A DNA stretch of 64,000 nt from Cytobacillus sp. NCCP-133 (GCF_026011715.1 NZ_BRVM01000002.1:62001-126000), one strand, 5' to 3'. Positions 24,299 through 34,410 are shown, counted from the stretch's first letter. Notes: generated from the sequence alone by a model not told the origin. Program-made: numbers and translations.

Positions 24299-25837
24299 TT
24301 GACAAAGCTGGATCTTAAGAAATTTGAGAAGAAAATGATTATACGGAATACCCGCCATACAGATATTAACCATATCATTGCCCTTCAGGAAGTTTGCTTT
24401 CCTGGCATGGAACCATGGAAGCGCAATCAGCTTGAAAGCCATCTGGATATTTTTCCCGAGGGACAGTTTGTTGCAGAATATGATGGGGAAATCATTGGCT
24501 CTTGTTCGAGCCTGATTATAAATTTTGATGAATATGATGACCGCCATTCCTGGGATGACGTGACGGATAAAGGCTACATAACAAACCATAACCCGGAAGG
24601 CTATAATTTATATGGCATTGAGGTAATGGTTCACCCGGATTACAGAAGAATGAAAATTGGCCATCGGCTTTATGAGGAAAGGAAGGAACTTGTAAGGGAG
24701 CTAAATTTAAAGAGCATCATAATAGGAGGCCGTATCCCGAATTACCATAAACATGCCAATGAAATGAGCCCTAGGGAATATGTAAGCGAAGTTTCACTCC
24801 ACAAAATATATGATCCTGTCTTGTCGTTTCAGCTTCTGAATGGATTTATTTTGATGAGGATTAATCCAAATTATTTGCCAGATGATGTCCAATCAAACAA
24901 GTATGCTACGCTAATGGAATGGAATAACGTGGACTACCGCCCTATGACAAAACGTTTTTACAAAACGAGTTATCCAGTCCGAATTTGTGCGGTTCAGTAT
25001 TTAATGAGACAGATTAACTCATTTGATGAATTCGCCCACCAGGTAGAATATTTTACTGATGTTGCATCAGATGCAGGATCCGACTTTGCGGTATTTCCGG
25101 AGATTTTTACCACCCAGCTCATGTCCTTTTTGGATGAACGTTCTCCGAGTCTTGCAGTCCGCAAGCTTACGGAATACACCGAGCAATATATCGAATTATT
25201 TACGGATCTGGCTGTCAGATATAATATTAATATCATTGGCGGATCGCATTTCGTAAAAGAGGACGATGATGAAATCTATAATATCGCTTATCTGTTCAGA
25301 CGGGACGGAACAATTGAGAAACAATATAAGCTTCATATTACGCCAAACGAGCGGAAGTGGTGGGGCATCAGCCGCGGAGACGAAGTGAAGGTCTTCGACA
25401 CGGATTGCGGAAAGATTGCGATACAAATTTGCTATGATATAGAGTTTCCAGAACTCGCAAGAATTGCAACAGATAAGGGGGCCAAAATTATCTTTACCCC
25501 TTTCTGTACGGAAGACCGTCAAGGCTACTTGCGCGTTCGGTACTGTGCCCAGGCACGGGCCGTTGAAAACCAGATTTATACTGTTATATCGGGAACAGTC
25601 GGCAACCTGCCACAAACTGAAAATATGGATATCCAGTATGCGAGGTCAGGAATTTTTGCACCATCAGATTTTGAATTTGCAAGAGATGGAATAGTAGGGG
25701 AAACCAATCCGAATATTGAAATGGTGCTGATTGGGGATGTTGACCTGGAAATTTTAAGGCGCCAAAGACAGGACGGTACGGTACGTCAATTAAAAGACCG
25801 CAGGCATGATATTTACAGCATTCAATATAAGAAGTAA
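24299..25837 (+). CDS. yhcX: GNAT acetyltransferase fused to a nitrilase-family amidohydrolase (YhcX-like)
   Basis: A 512-aa two-domain protein, the same size as B. subtilis YhcX (513 aa). Residues 15-205 form a GNAT domain with the acetyl-CoA loop VHPDYRRMKIGHRLYEER near 118. Residues 225-500 form a carbon-nitrogen hydrolase with the Glu-Lys-Cys triad: FPEIF near 266, QYKLHITPNER near 343 and QICYDIEFPELAR near 379. The natural substrate is not known. TTG start at 24299, nine nt after AAAGGAGTG. The neighbourhood is the B. subtilis yhc region without glpPFKD. Confidence 0.92.
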   Translation: MTKLDLKKFEKKMIIRNTRHTDINHIIALQEVCFPGMEPWKRNQLESHLDIFPEGQFVAEYDGEIIGSCSSLIINFDEYDDRHSWDDVTDKGYITNHNPEGYNLYGIEVMVHPDYRRMKIGHRLYEERKELVRELNLKSIIIGGRIPNYHKHANEMSPREYVSEVSLHKIYDPVLSFQLLNGFILMRINPNYLPDDVQSNKYATLMEWNNVDYRPMTKRFYKTSYPVRICAVQYLMRQINSFDEFAHQVEYFTDVASDAGSDFAVFPEIFTTQLMSFLDERSPSLAVRKLTEYTEQYIELFTDLAVRYNINIIGGSHFVKEDDDEIYNIAYLFRRDGTIEKQYKLHITPNERKWWGISRGDEVKVFDTDCGKIAIQICYDIEFPELARIATDKGAKIIFTPFCTEDRQGYLRVRYCAQARAVENQIYTVISGTVGNLPQTENMDIQYARSGIFAPSDFEFARDGIVGETNPNIEMVLIGDVDLEILRRQRQDGTVRQLKDRRHDIYSIQYKK

Positions 25838-26023
25838 CATAGAAGGGAAGCGGCAGAAGCATAGAGCTTAAGCTGCTTTTCTTATCTCTTTGAAAGCTGC
25901 CCTTGAATTGCATACATATTGTAAAGCGTGAAAAATGTCAAAATAACACGGATATTTTTGAGAGGAAAATCAATTTTTTTATCGAAAAGGGTAGTAGAAG
26001 GCTTATTATTGGGAGGTCAAGCA

Positions 26024-27772
26024 ATGGACTGGAAAACAGCGGCAGAACGATGGATAAATCATGAAAATTTAGACGGGGCATTATTAGAACAACTGAAAAG
26101 CCTGCAGGGGGATGAAAAGCTTCTCGAAGAGGCATTTTATAAAGGGCTGGAATTTGGCACAGGCGGAATGCGCGGCGAGATAGGGCCTGGAACGAACCGC
26201 ATGAATTTATATACAGTCCGAAAAGCATCGGCTGGCCTTGCAGCATACATAGAAGAAAAAGGCTTGGAAGCGAAAAACAGGGGAGTCGCAATTGCCTATG
26301 ACTCCCGTCATATGTCTCCGGAGTTCGCCATGGAAGCAGCAAAAACACTGGCGACAAGAGGGATACAGACATATGTTTTTGAGGAATTGCGGCCTACACC
26401 TGAATTGTCATTCGCGGTGCGATATTTGCATGCCTGTGCTGGCATTGTGATTACAGCGAGCCATAATCCGCCTGAATATAACGGATATAAGGTATATGGC
26501 TCTGACGGTGCACAGCTTCCGCCGGCAGATGCTGATGTTGTGATCAGCAAAGTCAATGAAATTGACAATGAACTGATGATTGATGTAATGGAAGAGTCAG
26601 TATTGAAGGAAAAAGGGCTAATCACGATGATTGGCAAAACAGTTGATCGTGCCTATCAGGAACAGCTGCTAACAATATCCGAAAATCCTTCGATTGCCAA
26701 TGAAATTGATTTAAATATCGTCTTTACACCCCTTCATGGAACAGCCAACAAGCCTATAAGAGAGGGTTTATCGGCATTAGGATATGAAAATGTTCACGTG
26801 GTAAGGGAACAGGAACTTCCAGATCCTGAATTTTCAACGGTGAAAAGTCCAAATCCCGAAGAAACATCAGCGTTTGAACTGGCAATGAGGGAAGGCAAAC
26901 AAAATGATGCCGATCTACTGATAGCAACTGATCCGGATGCAGACCGCCTTGGCATTGCTGTGAAAAACAAGGATGGTGAATATATTCTTCTGACAGGGAA
27001 CCAGACAGGCGCCTTGCTTCTTCACTATATTCTGTCTCAGAAAAAAGAAAAGAACACACTTCCTGCCAATGGCATCATGCTAAAAACCATTGTTACATCG
27101 GAATTCGGGCGAAGGGTTGCCTCTTCTTATGGGATTAAAACCAAAGATGTGCTGACTGGGTTTAAATTTATTGCAGAGAAAATCAAAGAATATGAGGAAT
27201 TGGGGGAATATCAATTCCTTTTCGGATATGAAGAAAGTTATGGCTATCTGATTGGAGACTTTGCAAGAGATAAGGATGCAGTCCAGGCAGCCTTGCTTGC
27301 AACTGAAATGGCAGCTTTTTATAAAAAGAAAGGAATGTCCCTTTATGATGCACTCCTCCACCTTTTTGAAGAATATGGATTTTTCCTTGAAGGCTTGCGT
27401 TCACTTACGTTAAAAGGAATTGAGGGAGCAGAGAAAATCCAGCAGACACTTGCTTCTTTCCGTAGCGCCCCTCTTGCAGAATTAGAAGGCATGAAGGTTC
27501 AGGCTGCTGAAGATTATTTAACAGGAATCCGGTCGGAAACAGGCGGTGCCGAAAGGAATATTGATTTGCCGAAATCAAATGTGATTAAATATTTCTTCGA
27601 AGATGGAACGTGGATATGCGTAAGGCCATCAGGAACAGAGCCGAAGATAAAATTTTATTTTGGCATTAGCGCTTCTTCTCTGGAAGAAAGCAAGAAAAAG
27701 CTTGAATTTGTCGAGAAGGCTTTTATGAAGATTGTAGAAGAAAGAATGAGTAATCCTTCCGGATCAAAGTAA
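26024..27772 (+). CDS. pgcA: Alpha-phosphoglucomutase PgcA
   Basis: Interconverts glucose 6-phosphate and glucose 1-phosphate for UDP-glucose, glucolipid and teichoic-acid glycosylation. The 582-aa length matches B. subtilis PgcA/YhxB (581 aa). The phosphoserine loop [17 protein letters not shown] is near residue 140, the metal loop TDPDADRLG near 302, FGYEESYGY near 400 and the phosphate-binding VRPSGTEPK near 535. ATG 26024 is chosen for its GGGAGG site; the frame opens earlier, at 25928, without one. Confidence 0.95.
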   Translation: MDWKTAAERWINHENLDGALLEQLKSLQGDEKLLEEAFYKGLEFGTGGMRGEIGPGTNRMNLYTVRKASAGLAAYIEEKGLEAKNRGVAIAYDSRHMSPEFAMEAAKTLATRGIQTYVFEELRPTPELSFAVRYLHACAGIVITASHNPPEYNGYKVYGSDGAQLPPADADVVISKVNEIDNELMIDVMEESVLKEKGLITMIGKTVDRAYQEQLLTISENPSIANEIDLNIVFTPLHGTANKPIREGLSALGYENVHVVREQELPDPEFSTVKSPNPEETSAFELAMREGKQNDADLLIATDPDADRLGIAVKNKDGEYILLTGNQTGALLLHYILSQKKEKNTLPANGIMLKTIVTSEFGRRVASSYGIKTKDVLTGFKFIAEKIKEYEELGEYQFLFGYEESYGYLIGDFARDKDAVQAALLATEMAAFYKKKGMSLYDALLHLFEEYGFFLEGLRSLTLKGIEGAEKIQQTLASFRSAPLAELEGMKVQAAEDYLTGIRSETGGAERNIDLPKSNVIKYFFEDGTWICVRPSGTEPKIKFYFGISASSLEESKKKLEFVEKAFMKIVEERMSNPSGSK

Positions 27773-27808
27773 TTAACCAACACCAAGAATTTTAGGGAAA
27801 GGGAAGAT

Positions 27809-28534
27809 ATGATGTTGAAAGGGCAAGTAGCAATTGTTACAGGTGCGTCAAGAGGGATTGGGAAAGAAATTGCTTTCAGGCTGGCTGGGCAGGGAATGAA
27901 GCTTACTGTAATTGGCAGCTCGGGAGAAATCCATAGATCTGCGGAGGACCTTAAAGGGAAGGGATTTGCAGATGTGCTTCCGATTCAGGCAGATATTTCA
28001 AATGAGGCAGAAGTAAAAACAGCCGTTGAGAAAACACTTGATAAGTACAGTCAAATAGATCTGCTGGTCAACAATGCAGGAGTAGGATTTTTCAAGCAAG
28101 TGGATGAAACCACACTGGAAGAATGGAAGAAAGTATTTGAAGTAAATGTACAAGGAGTATTCCTGGGCAGCAAATCTGTTCTCTCTCATATGAAAGAACG
28201 GAAATCAGGGACAATTATCACCATTTCTTCAGATGTAGCCCGATATACAATTCCAAATGGTTCTGCCTATACAGCAACAAAATATGCTGTTCAAGGCTTT
28301 TCTGGTTCTTTGGCGCAAGAGGTAAGAGAATACGGTATCCGGGTCGGAACCATTAATCCCGGCATGGTCGATACGTATTTTGCAGCATCCCAGCAAGGGC
28401 TTGAAGAGAAAAAGGATTGGCTAAAAGTCGAAGATATAGCAAACGCTGTAGTTTATATGGCTTCTGCACCAAAGCATATGATGATTGATGAAATTGTCCT
28501 TCATCCTTTTGTCCAAAACTATCCAATTGCTTAA
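27809..28534 (+). CDS. Short-chain dehydrogenase/reductase (classical SDR)
   Basis: A 241-aa classical SDR with cofactor motif TGASRGIG near residue 12, NNAGVGFF near 88 and catalytic Ser plus YTATKYA (Tyr-x-x-x-Lys) near 151. NPGMVDT is near 182. The fold resembles FabG-type 3-oxoacyl reductases, but SDR substrates cannot be predicted from this. A purine-rich site precedes ATG 27809; ATG 27812 is an alternative. It follows pgcA by 36 bp, so the two may be co-transcribed, and a strong terminator follows. Confidence 0.88.
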   Translation: MMLKGQVAIVTGASRGIGKEIAFRLAGQGMKLTVIGSSGEIHRSAEDLKGKGFADVLPIQADISNEAEVKTAVEKTLDKYSQIDLLVNNAGVGFFKQVDETTLEEWKKVFEVNVQGVFLGSKSVLSHMKERKSGTIITISSDVARYTIPNGSAYTATKYAVQGFSGSLAQEVREYGIRVGTINPGMVDTYFAASQQGLEEKKDWLKVEDIANAVVYMASAPKHMMIDEIVLHPFVQNYPIA

Positions 28535-28540
28535 ACCATG

Positions 28541-28570
28541 CACCGAAGAGGCGTCCTCTTCGGTGTTTTC
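28541..28570 (+). terminator. Terminator of the pgcA-SDR unit
   Basis: A perfect 10-bp stem ACCGAAGAGG / CCTCTTCGGT with a CGT loop, then GTTTTC. Confidence 0.85.
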
Positions 28571-28698
28571 ATTTGGCAATAATATAACTAATGAAAATAC
28601 ATCTTTTGTTGTAGTCAGCATCCTTCTATTTGCCAAGGAAGAGAATAGGAAAGAGATATATAATATAGTCATATTGATCATTTAAAAGGGGGATAAGG

Positions 28699-29832
28699 GT
28701 GTCAGGGGAAAAAAAGCGGTCTGAAATCAGCATTTTAAAAGAAATTGCAGAGATTTTAAATGAAGGAACAGAAATTGAATCCCTTCTGAAGGAGGTTTTG
28801 CAGAAATTACTTCATATAACCGATCTTGAAACAGGCTGGATATTTCTTATAGATCACCAAGGTGAATTCCATTTGGCTGCAGAAGAAAAATTGCCCCCGG
28901 CTCTTTCCCGGGAAAATTTTAAACCAATGTGCAAAGGGGATTGCTGGTGCATCGACAGATATAATGACGGCAGATTAACCAACGCTTCCAATATCATAGA
29001 GTGTAAACGAATAGAGGATGCAATTGCCGAACAAAGAAAGGATACAAATGGGCTTACCCATCATGCCTCAGTTCCGCTTAGAGCGGGGACTGAAAAGTTT
29101 GGAATTCTTAACATTGGCTCTCCTGATAAAACTCATTTTACACCTGAAGAGCTGGCTTTGCTGGAATCTGTTGCTTTTCAAATTGGCACAGCTTTAAAAA
29201 GAATAAAACTAACGCAGCTTGAACAGGAATCAGCCCTTGCAGCCGAGAGGAACAGGCTGGCAAGAGATCTGCATGATTCAGTTAACCAGCTTTTATTTTC
29301 CTTAAGCTTAACGGCGAGAGGAGGAGCTGAGATGACTGATGAACCTGAAATAAAAGAGACTTTCTCATACATGCAGGACCTTGCTCAGGAAGCCTTAAGC
29401 GAGATGAGAGCACTCATTTGGCAGCTGAAGCCAAGAGGCCTTGAAAATGGGATTATCAGTGCGATGCACAGCTATAGCCAAATGCTGGGCCTCAAGCTGG
29501 AGTCGAAAGTAATTGGTGTTATTTCACTTCCAGGCAAAGTAGAAGAAACACTTTGGAGAATTGGCCAGGAGGCGCTGGCCAACTGCAAAAAACACTCGGG
29601 TCAATCAACAGCAGAATTAACGCTCACAGTGGAAGATGAAAGGGTAATCATGGTCATTTCCGATTACGGGAGGGGCTTTCATTTTTGCGAAAATACAGAC
29701 ATACCATCACTTGGTCTAAAGAGCATGAGAAACCGCACAGAAGCATTAAATGGCATTTTCAAGCTAACGACCGAACCGAATAAGGGAACAAACATTGAAT
29801 TGATCATTCCAATTAAAGAAGGAGGGAAATAA
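28699..29832 (+). CDS. yhcY: GAF-domain sensor histidine kinase (YhcY-like)
   Basis: A soluble 377-aa kinase. A GAF sensor domain spans about residues 20-168 and contains the Cys-rich segment CKGDCWCI near 75. A HisKA_3 dimerisation helix follows with the phospho-acceptor in ERNRLARDLHDSVNQLLFS near 182, and then an HATPase domain (GQEALANCKKHS near 288, DYGRGF near 320). It lacks membrane helices, so the signal is cytoplasmic; the cysteines may bind a metal or sense redox. GTG start after GGGGG. It directly abuts the response-regulator gene, as B. subtilis yhcY-yhcZ. Confidence 0.92.
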   Translation: MSGEKKRSEISILKEIAEILNEGTEIESLLKEVLQKLLHITDLETGWIFLIDHQGEFHLAAEEKLPPALSRENFKPMCKGDCWCIDRYNDGRLTNASNIIECKRIEDAIAEQRKDTNGLTHHASVPLRAGTEKFGILNIGSPDKTHFTPEELALLESVAFQIGTALKRIKLTQLEQESALAAERNRLARDLHDSVNQLLFSLSLTARGGAEMTDEPEIKETFSYMQDLAQEALSEMRALIWQLKPRGLENGIISAMHSYSQMLGLKLESKVIGVISLPGKVEETLWRIGQEALANCKKHSGQSTAELTLTVEDERVIMVISDYGRGFHFCENTDIPSLGLKSMRNRTEALNGIFKLTTEPNKGTNIELIIPIKEGGK

Positions 29833-30480
29833 ATGGCCATCCGGGTTTTAATAGCAGACGATCATCATGTCGTCAGGAGAGGTCTTGTGTTTTTTCTAAG
29901 AACACAGCCTGAGATAGAAATAATCGGTGAAGCAACAAACGGTCTTGAAGCTGTAGAAATGATAGGGAAAAGTCAGCCTGATGTAATATTGATGGACTTG
30001 GATATGCCTGTTATGAACGGAATTGAAGCAACTCGCAAAATCAAGGAAACCCATCCAGAAGTGAAAATAATGATTTTGACAAGTTTTTCCGATCAAGACC
30101 ATGTCATTCCTGCCATTGAGGCAGGTGCCTCTGGCTATCAGCTCAAAGACATTGAACCTGATGTTCTTGTGAAGGCAATCAGGCAGCTTATGAGGGGAGA
30201 GAACCAGCTGCATCCAAAAGCAACGTCTCATTTGCTTACACATTTAACGAATAAAAACAGTTCGCAGAGAAAGCCGCTGGAAGAGCTGACCAAAAGGGAA
30301 ATGGATGTTTTGCGGGAAATTGCAAGTGGAAAGAGCAATAAAGAGATCGCATCCGCCCTTTATATAACAGAAAAAACAGTTAAAACACATGTCTCCAATC
30401 TTCTGTCCAAATTAGAGCTATCAGACCGAACACAGGCTGCTCTGTATGCGGTAAGGAATGGGCTTTTGGAAGGAAAGTAA
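29833..30480 (+). CDS. yhcZ: NarL/LuxR-type response regulator (YhcZ-like)
   Basis: A 215-aa response regulator with an N-terminal receiver domain (acidic ADDHH near residue 9, phospho-acceptor Asp in VILMDLDMPVMNG near 54, Lys in QLKDIEPD near 105). A C-terminal GerE/LuxR helix-turn-helix follows (LTKREMDVLREIASGKSNKEIA near 152). It starts immediately after the kinase stop, with its ribosome binding site GGAGGG inside the end of yhcY. Targets are unknown; the flavin reductase downstream is a candidate, by position only. Confidence 0.92.
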   Translation: MAIRVLIADDHHVVRRGLVFFLRTQPEIEIIGEATNGLEAVEMIGKSQPDVILMDLDMPVMNGIEATRKIKETHPEVKIMILTSFSDQDHVIPAIEAGASGYQLKDIEPDVLVKAIRQLMRGENQLHPKATSHLLTHLTNKNSSQRKPLEELTKREMDVLREIASGKSNKEIASALYITEKTVKTHVSNLLSKLELSDRTQAALYAVRNGLLEGK

Positions 30481-30626
30481 CAAATAAGACTCAACCGAAA
30501 GTCGTATAAACTATTTACTGAAATAGATCTAAATCTTTATAGAAAAAACTCATTCTTACCGACGATGTTAAAGCTTTCCTCGATCTGTATACTAATAGTA
30601 GATAGGAAATAAAAGGAGAGTTAATC

Positions 30627-31163
30627 ATGAAGCTGACAATTATAAATGGAAGTCCCAGACAAAAGGGCAGAACGGGAATAGCCTCAAGGTATATTGCAAG
30701 AAAGTATCATGCAGAGTTGATTGATTTGAGTCTTGGGGAAATTCCATTATACAATGGAACTGAGGAACAATATCTGATTCCTGCCGTTAAAAAACTTCGC
30801 GAGCTGGCTGCAGGCTCGGATGGAATGATTTTAGCATCCCCTGAATATCACAGTGCTATGAGCGGGGCATTGAAAAATGCGCTTGATTTTCTTGGAAGCG
30901 AGCAATTTGCACACAAGCCAGTAGGTCTGCTCGCAGTAGCAGGCGGAGGAAAAGGCGGGATAAATGCCCTTAATAACATGAGGATTGCCGGCAGAAGCGT
31001 ATATGCGAATATTATTCCAAAGCAGCTTGTTCTCGATCCGCATTGTTTCGATTATGAAAACGATGGGCTGTTAGAAGATCCTGCCAAACTTGTTGATGCT
31101 TTAATACAGGAACTTCATTTATATATGAAAGCATATGCTCATAGTAAGCAGGAAATAAAATAA
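30627..31163 (+). CDS. azr: NADPH-dependent FMN reductase / azoreductase (YhdA, Azr)
   Basis: A 178-aa flavodoxin-like quinone/azo reductase, close to B. subtilis YhdA (174 aa). The FMN phosphate loop INGSPRQKGRTG is near residue 5, SPEYHSAMSGALKNALDFL near 71 and the GGGKGGINAL loop near 108. It reduces quinones, azo compounds or chromate with NADPH. AAGGAGAG precedes the ATG. It follows yhcZ after a 146-bp gap and ends at a strong terminator. Confidence 0.9.
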   Translation: MKLTIINGSPRQKGRTGIASRYIARKYHAELIDLSLGEIPLYNGTEEQYLIPAVKKLRELAAGSDGMILASPEYHSAMSGALKNALDFLGSEQFAHKPVGLLAVAGGGKGGINALNNMRIAGRSVYANIIPKQLVLDPHCFDYENDGLLEDPAKLVDALIQELHLYMKAYAHSKQEIK

Positions 31164-31167
31164 TTTG

Positions 31168-31202
31168 AAAAAACACGGATCTGCATGATCCGTGTTTTCT
31201 TA
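31168..31202. terminator. Bidirectional terminator between azr and yhdB
   Basis: A perfect 12-bp stem AAAACACGGATC / GATCCGTGTTTT with a TGCAT loop, A-rich on the left and T-rich on the right. Confidence 0.9.
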
Positions 31203-31221
31203 TTGGTGGAATCCAATTATA

Positions 31222-31476
31222 TTAGGTTATTTCATAAAATGAAATATCTGGCAGCTGGGGTTCCGATAATTCATTAGCATGGTCAATGTATCTGAGTAAA
31301 GAATATAAATGTTTCTCAATGACCGAATAATCTTTTTCAAAGTTGTAGGCATGAAGAAAATGTTCAATTTTCTTGGATAGAAATTGATCTTCGGTCCTGA
31401 CCATCAGAATGAGCAAGTTATCCCATTCTGACCGGTGCGTATAGTAAAGCGCACGATCATAATCCACTTTATTCAT
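31222..31476 (-). CDS. yhdB: YhdB-like small protein
   Basis: An 84-aa, mostly helical, acidic protein starting MNKVDYDRALYYTHRSEWDNLL, matching B. subtilis YhdB in size and genomic position (next to azr). There is no signal peptide, membrane helix or known catalytic motif. AGAGGAGG precedes ATG 31476. Function unknown. Confidence 0.8.
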   Translation of the reverse strand: MNKVDYDRALYYTHRSEWDNLLILMVRTEDQFLSKKIEHFLHAYNFEKDYSVIEKHLYSLLRYIDHANELSEPQLPDISFYEIT

Positions 31477-31681
31477 TTGTCCTTGCCTCCTCTTTCAGGA
31501 GTTGACTTTAGTTTGTGATGAACACGATATTTATTTCAAAGTAAATCTTGGTCTTGTTGATTTAAAAGGACTTTCATCTTTTACCTGTATAGAAAATCTG
31601 ATCAATTTAAGAAGAAAATCCATACATAAAAATGAAAACAGAACCAAAAATAGATAATGACAAAACTTAATGGAGGATAAT

Positions 31682-31993
31682 ATGAAAAAGTTCTTATCAA
31701 TTTTTATGTTTCTCTGTTTATTAGCTGGCGGCAATTCTTTGGCAGGGGCAGTCCAAAAGCCTGACTATGAAAAATATGGGCGAATTGCCATATCTGTCGT
31801 AAAGGAAGATTATCCGGGGGAAGAAGTAGTGGAATACCAGTATGGAGGCAGGCAGAAAGTGTCTGAAACAGATGTAATGGATTCATTCACTTTCACAGTA
31901 AAAGAAAATGGCAAACCGGTAACTGTCCTGGTAAAAGTAACCCATAGTTTGCAGGATAATAAACTAGTCAGCTTAATTGAGGAAAGAAAATGA
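31682..31993 (+). CDS. yhdC: Secreted DUF3889 protein (YhdC-like)
   Basis: A 103-aa protein with a signal peptide (MKKFLSIFMFLCLLAGGNSLAGA, cleavage near residue 23). A small PepSY-like domain (IAISVVKEDYPGEEVVEYQYGGR) typical of DUF3889 follows. ATG 31682 is five nt after GGAGG; the frame also opens four codons earlier. It is between yhdB and spoVR, as in the B. subtilis yhd region. It probably acts outside the membrane; the function is unknown. Confidence 0.82.
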   Translation: MKKFLSIFMFLCLLAGGNSLAGAVQKPDYEKYGRIAISVVKEDYPGEEVVEYQYGGRQKVSETDVMDSFTFTVKENGKPVTVLVKVTHSLQDNKLVSLIEERK

Positions 31994-32026
31994 TAACAAA
32001 TATTTAATCAGTAAGTTGAAGAATTT

Positions 32027-32055
32027 ACCCGCCAGAGTATGATGGCGGGTTTTGA
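32027..32055 (+). terminator. Terminator of yhdC
   Basis: Perfect 8-bp stem ACCCGCCA / TGGCGGGT with an 8-nt loop, then TTTTG. Confidence 0.85.
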
Positions 32056-32125
32056 TGCTCTAACAATAAACAAGTTGATTGTATAAAAATTATCTCAAAA
32101 TCATCATTCTCCCATTTTGGTCATA

Positions 32126-32135
32126 GATTATGTTA
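32126..32135 (+). promoter_or_regulatory. Weak sigma-E-like -10 element before spoVR
   Basis: CATAGATTAT fits the sigma-E -10 pattern CATAnAnT, about 25-30 bp before the spoVR start. The matching -35 is poor, so this is only suggestive; B. subtilis spoVR is a sigma-E gene. Confidence 0.3.
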
Positions 32136-32158
32136 AGGACTAAAAGGGGGGAGTGGCA

Positions 32159-33571
32159 ATGCGAGAAGAGGTTAATCAATCACTGGAATATGCCATTCAG
32201 GAAATTACTGAGATTGCAAACGGTTTTGGATTGGATTATTACCCGATGAGATATGAAATTTGTCCCGCAGAAATTATTTATACGTTTGGTGCATATGGAA
32301 TGCCAACAAGGTTTTCGCATTGGAGCTTTGGCAAGCAATTTCATAAAATGAAACTTCATTATGACTTGGGTTTATCTAAAATCTATGAATTGGTTATCAA
32401 TTCGAATCCATGCTACGCATTTTTGCTTGATTCCAATTCGCTCATCCAAAACAAATTAATTGTTGCTCATGTTTTAGCACATTGCGATTTCTTTAAGAAT
32501 AATGTCCGCTTTCAAAATACCAAGCGAGATATGGTAGAAAGCATGGCTGCAACCGCTGAGAGAATCAGGCAATATGAAATTAAATTTGGGAAAAAAGAGG
32601 TTGAAATGTTCCTTGATGCAGTACTCGCGATCGAAGAGCATATTGATCCTTCCCTAATGAGGCCGAAGCTTGCCTGGAGTACGGAAGATGAATATGAAAG
32701 CAGCGGAAATCAGGCAGCTCCAAGTCCTTACGATGATTTATGGGGTCTTGATGAAAGAAATAAGAAGGATGAACCTAAGAAAAAGAAAAAGAAATTCCCG
32801 CCAAAGCCTGAAAAGGATTTACTCTTATTCATAGAAAGCTACAGCAGGGAACTTACTGATTGGCAGAGAGATATCTTAACAATGATGCGAGAAGAAATGC
32901 TCTATTTTTGGCCGCAGCTTGAAACGAAAATTATGAACGAAGGCTGGGCATCGTATTGGCATCAGCGGATTTTAAGGGAAATGGATTTGACTTCTGCGGA
33001 AGCACTAGAGTTCGCCAAGCTGAATGCTGGGGTTGTTCAGCCGTCAAGAACTGGCATAAATCCATATTATCTTGGACTGAAAATTTTCGAGGATATTGAG
33101 GAAAGATACAATAACCCCACAGAAGAAATGAAACGGCGCGGAGTAGAACCTGGCTCAGGAAGAGAAAAAATGTTTGAAGTCAGGGAGATTGAATCAGATA
33201 TTTCATTTTTGAGGAATTACCTTACAAAAGATCTTGTTATGAGAGAAGATATGTACCTTTTCCAAAAACAGGGGAAAGATTATAAAATCGTAGATAAGCA
33301 ATGGGAGCATGTTCGGGATCAGCTTGTCAGTATGCGTGTTAACGGCGGCTTTCCATATTTGACCGTTAATGATGGTGATTACATGAAAAATGGAGAATTG
33401 TGCTTAAAGCATTGGTTTGAAGGTGTTGAACTTGACCTCAAATACCTTGAAAAAGTTCTTCCATATGTTCAGCAGCTATGGGGGCGCAGTGTCCATATGG
33501 AAACCATTGTGGAAGGGAAAAACATGCTGTTCACTTATGATGGTAAGAGTATTCATAGAAAATATTTATAA
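32159..33571 (+). CDS. spoVR: Stage V sporulation protein R
   Basis: A 470-aa protein, the length of B. subtilis SpoVR (468 aa), needed for normal spore cortex formation; its biochemistry is unknown. Conserved SpoVR landmarks are the [12 protein letters not shown] region near residue 23, [15 protein letters not shown] near 52, [11 protein letters not shown] near 108 and NEGWASYWH near 261. ATG 32159 lies 7-8 nt after GGGGGG; the GTG at 32153 is too close to that site. A Lys-rich linker (residues ~200-215) separates two halves. Confidence 0.95.
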   Translation: MREEVNQSLEYAIQEITEIANGFGLDYYPMRYEICPAEIIYTFGAYGMPTRFSHWSFGKQFHKMKLHYDLGLSKIYELVINSNPCYAFLLDSNSLIQNKLIVAHVLAHCDFFKNNVRFQNTKRDMVESMAATAERIRQYEIKFGKKEVEMFLDAVLAIEEHIDPSLMRPKLAWSTEDEYESSGNQAAPSPYDDLWGLDERNKKDEPKKKKKKFPPKPEKDLLLFIESYSRELTDWQRDILTMMREEMLYFWPQLETKIMNEGWASYWHQRILREMDLTSAEALEFAKLNAGVVQPSRTGINPYYLGLKIFEDIEERYNNPTEEMKRRGVEPGSGREKMFEVREIESDISFLRNYLTKDLVMREDMYLFQKQGKDYKIVDKQWEHVRDQLVSMRVNGGFPYLTVNDGDYMKNGELCLKHWFEGVELDLKYLEKVLPYVQQLWGRSVHMETIVEGKNMLFTYDGKSIHRKYL

Positions 33572-33720
33572 TGAGCATTGTCAAATCACACTTGATGCGG
33601 CCCGTTTTTTGGGCAGTGTGAAGTCAAGTGATAAATTTTCGGAGGCGCGGGAACCTCTGCATTGCATACACAGTTAAAGAAGGGGTATAGAGCATTTGCA
33701 ATATTAATGAATTTAACCAG

Positions 33721-33754
33721 AAAAAACTGTTCAAGCGGACTTGAACAGTTTTTT
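33721..33754. terminator. Bidirectional terminator between spoVR and the arsR-type gene
   Basis: A perfect 15-bp stem AAAAAACTGTTCAAG / CTTGAACAGTTTTTT with a four-base loop. Confidence 0.92.
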
Positions 33755-33787
33755 AGTCATACAACTAAAGCCTGAAATGAATGCTCC

Positions 33788-34114
33788 TCAGCAGCAGCTA
33801 GGTCTAAATAAACAGCATAACTCAGGGGAAAGCAGGTGATTAATTTCCTCTTGATTGATCCGATAGTAGCTCCATGTTCCCTTTGTTTCTTTTAAAATTA
33901 ATCCTGCATCTAATAAAATTTTTAAATGGTAGCTCAGTTTGGACTGTGGCATTTCGATAAGACCGCTTAAATCACAAACACAGCTGGAGTCCTGCTTGCA
34001 TAGCAGGTTTAATATATGAAGGCGTTTCCGGTCAGCAAGAGCCTTAAATTTAGCTTCATACTTAGAAAAAGTTTCATCTAAAGAAGTATCTTTTAAAGGA
34101 ATCATATTATCCAT
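33788..34114 (-). CDS. ArsR-family thiol metalloregulator (arsenite-type motif)
   Basis: A 108-aa winged-helix repressor. The DNA-binding helix (SKLSYHLKILLDAGLI) is preceded by SSCVCDL, the metal-sensing Cys-x-Cys-Asp-Leu of classic ArsR proteins that bind As(III)/Sb(III). The C-terminus adds PELCCLFRPSCC, a second cysteine cluster. No arsB, acr3, arsC or other export gene is adjacent, so its targets lie elsewhere or it senses another thiophilic signal. Its promoter is bracketed by two ATCAA-N6-TTGAT boxes, indicating autoregulation. ATG 34114 follows GGAGG. Confidence 0.88.
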   Translation of the reverse strand: MDNMIPLKDTSLDETFSKYEAKFKALADRKRLHILNLLCKQDSSCVCDLSGLIEMPQSKLSYHLKILLDAGLILKETKGTWSYYRINQEEINHLLSPELCCLFRPSCC

Positions 34115-34129
34115 GTTGAATCCTCCTTC

Positions 34130-34208
34130 ATCAAATTCCTTTGATAAAATGTATTATACTTCCATTAGCGGCAAAATGCAACTTTATAAATCAATTTATA
34201 TTGATTTA
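34130..34208 (-). promoter_or_regulatory. arsR-type promoter flanked by two ATCAA-N6-TTGAT operators
   Basis: On the minus strand TTGCAT and TATAAT (plus-strand 34076-bp-scale positions 34176-34181 and 34153-34158) are 17 bp apart. One operator (arms TAAATCAA / TTGATTTA, 34187-34208) lies upstream of the -35. The second (ATCAAATTCCTTTGAT, 34130-34145) lies between -10 and the ribosome binding site. Both have the same N6 spacing, as expected for an ArsR dimer site. Confidence 0.75.
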
Positions 34209-34410
34209 TTCCGGAGATAGATTTACAGAAGCACTAAAAAAATGTTACTTTACAAAGGGTTGTAGGTAAGAGACAGCTAGCCGGCAATTAATCTTGGCTT
34301 TAAGAAGGAAAGTGCAAAGAGCTCCGGCAATCCTCAAAGGTTCAAATGATCATTCAATGAGCCTAGCCTGGCAATATAATAGTGATAGGTAAATATATCT
34401 TGTAAAAAGG

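Noticed and set aside
33788-34114. The ArsR-type protein as the regulator of the persulfide locus (BigR/SqrR type)
   Set aside because: The locus has CstR-type palindromes and its own cstR; the ArsR boxes occur only at the ArsR gene itself.
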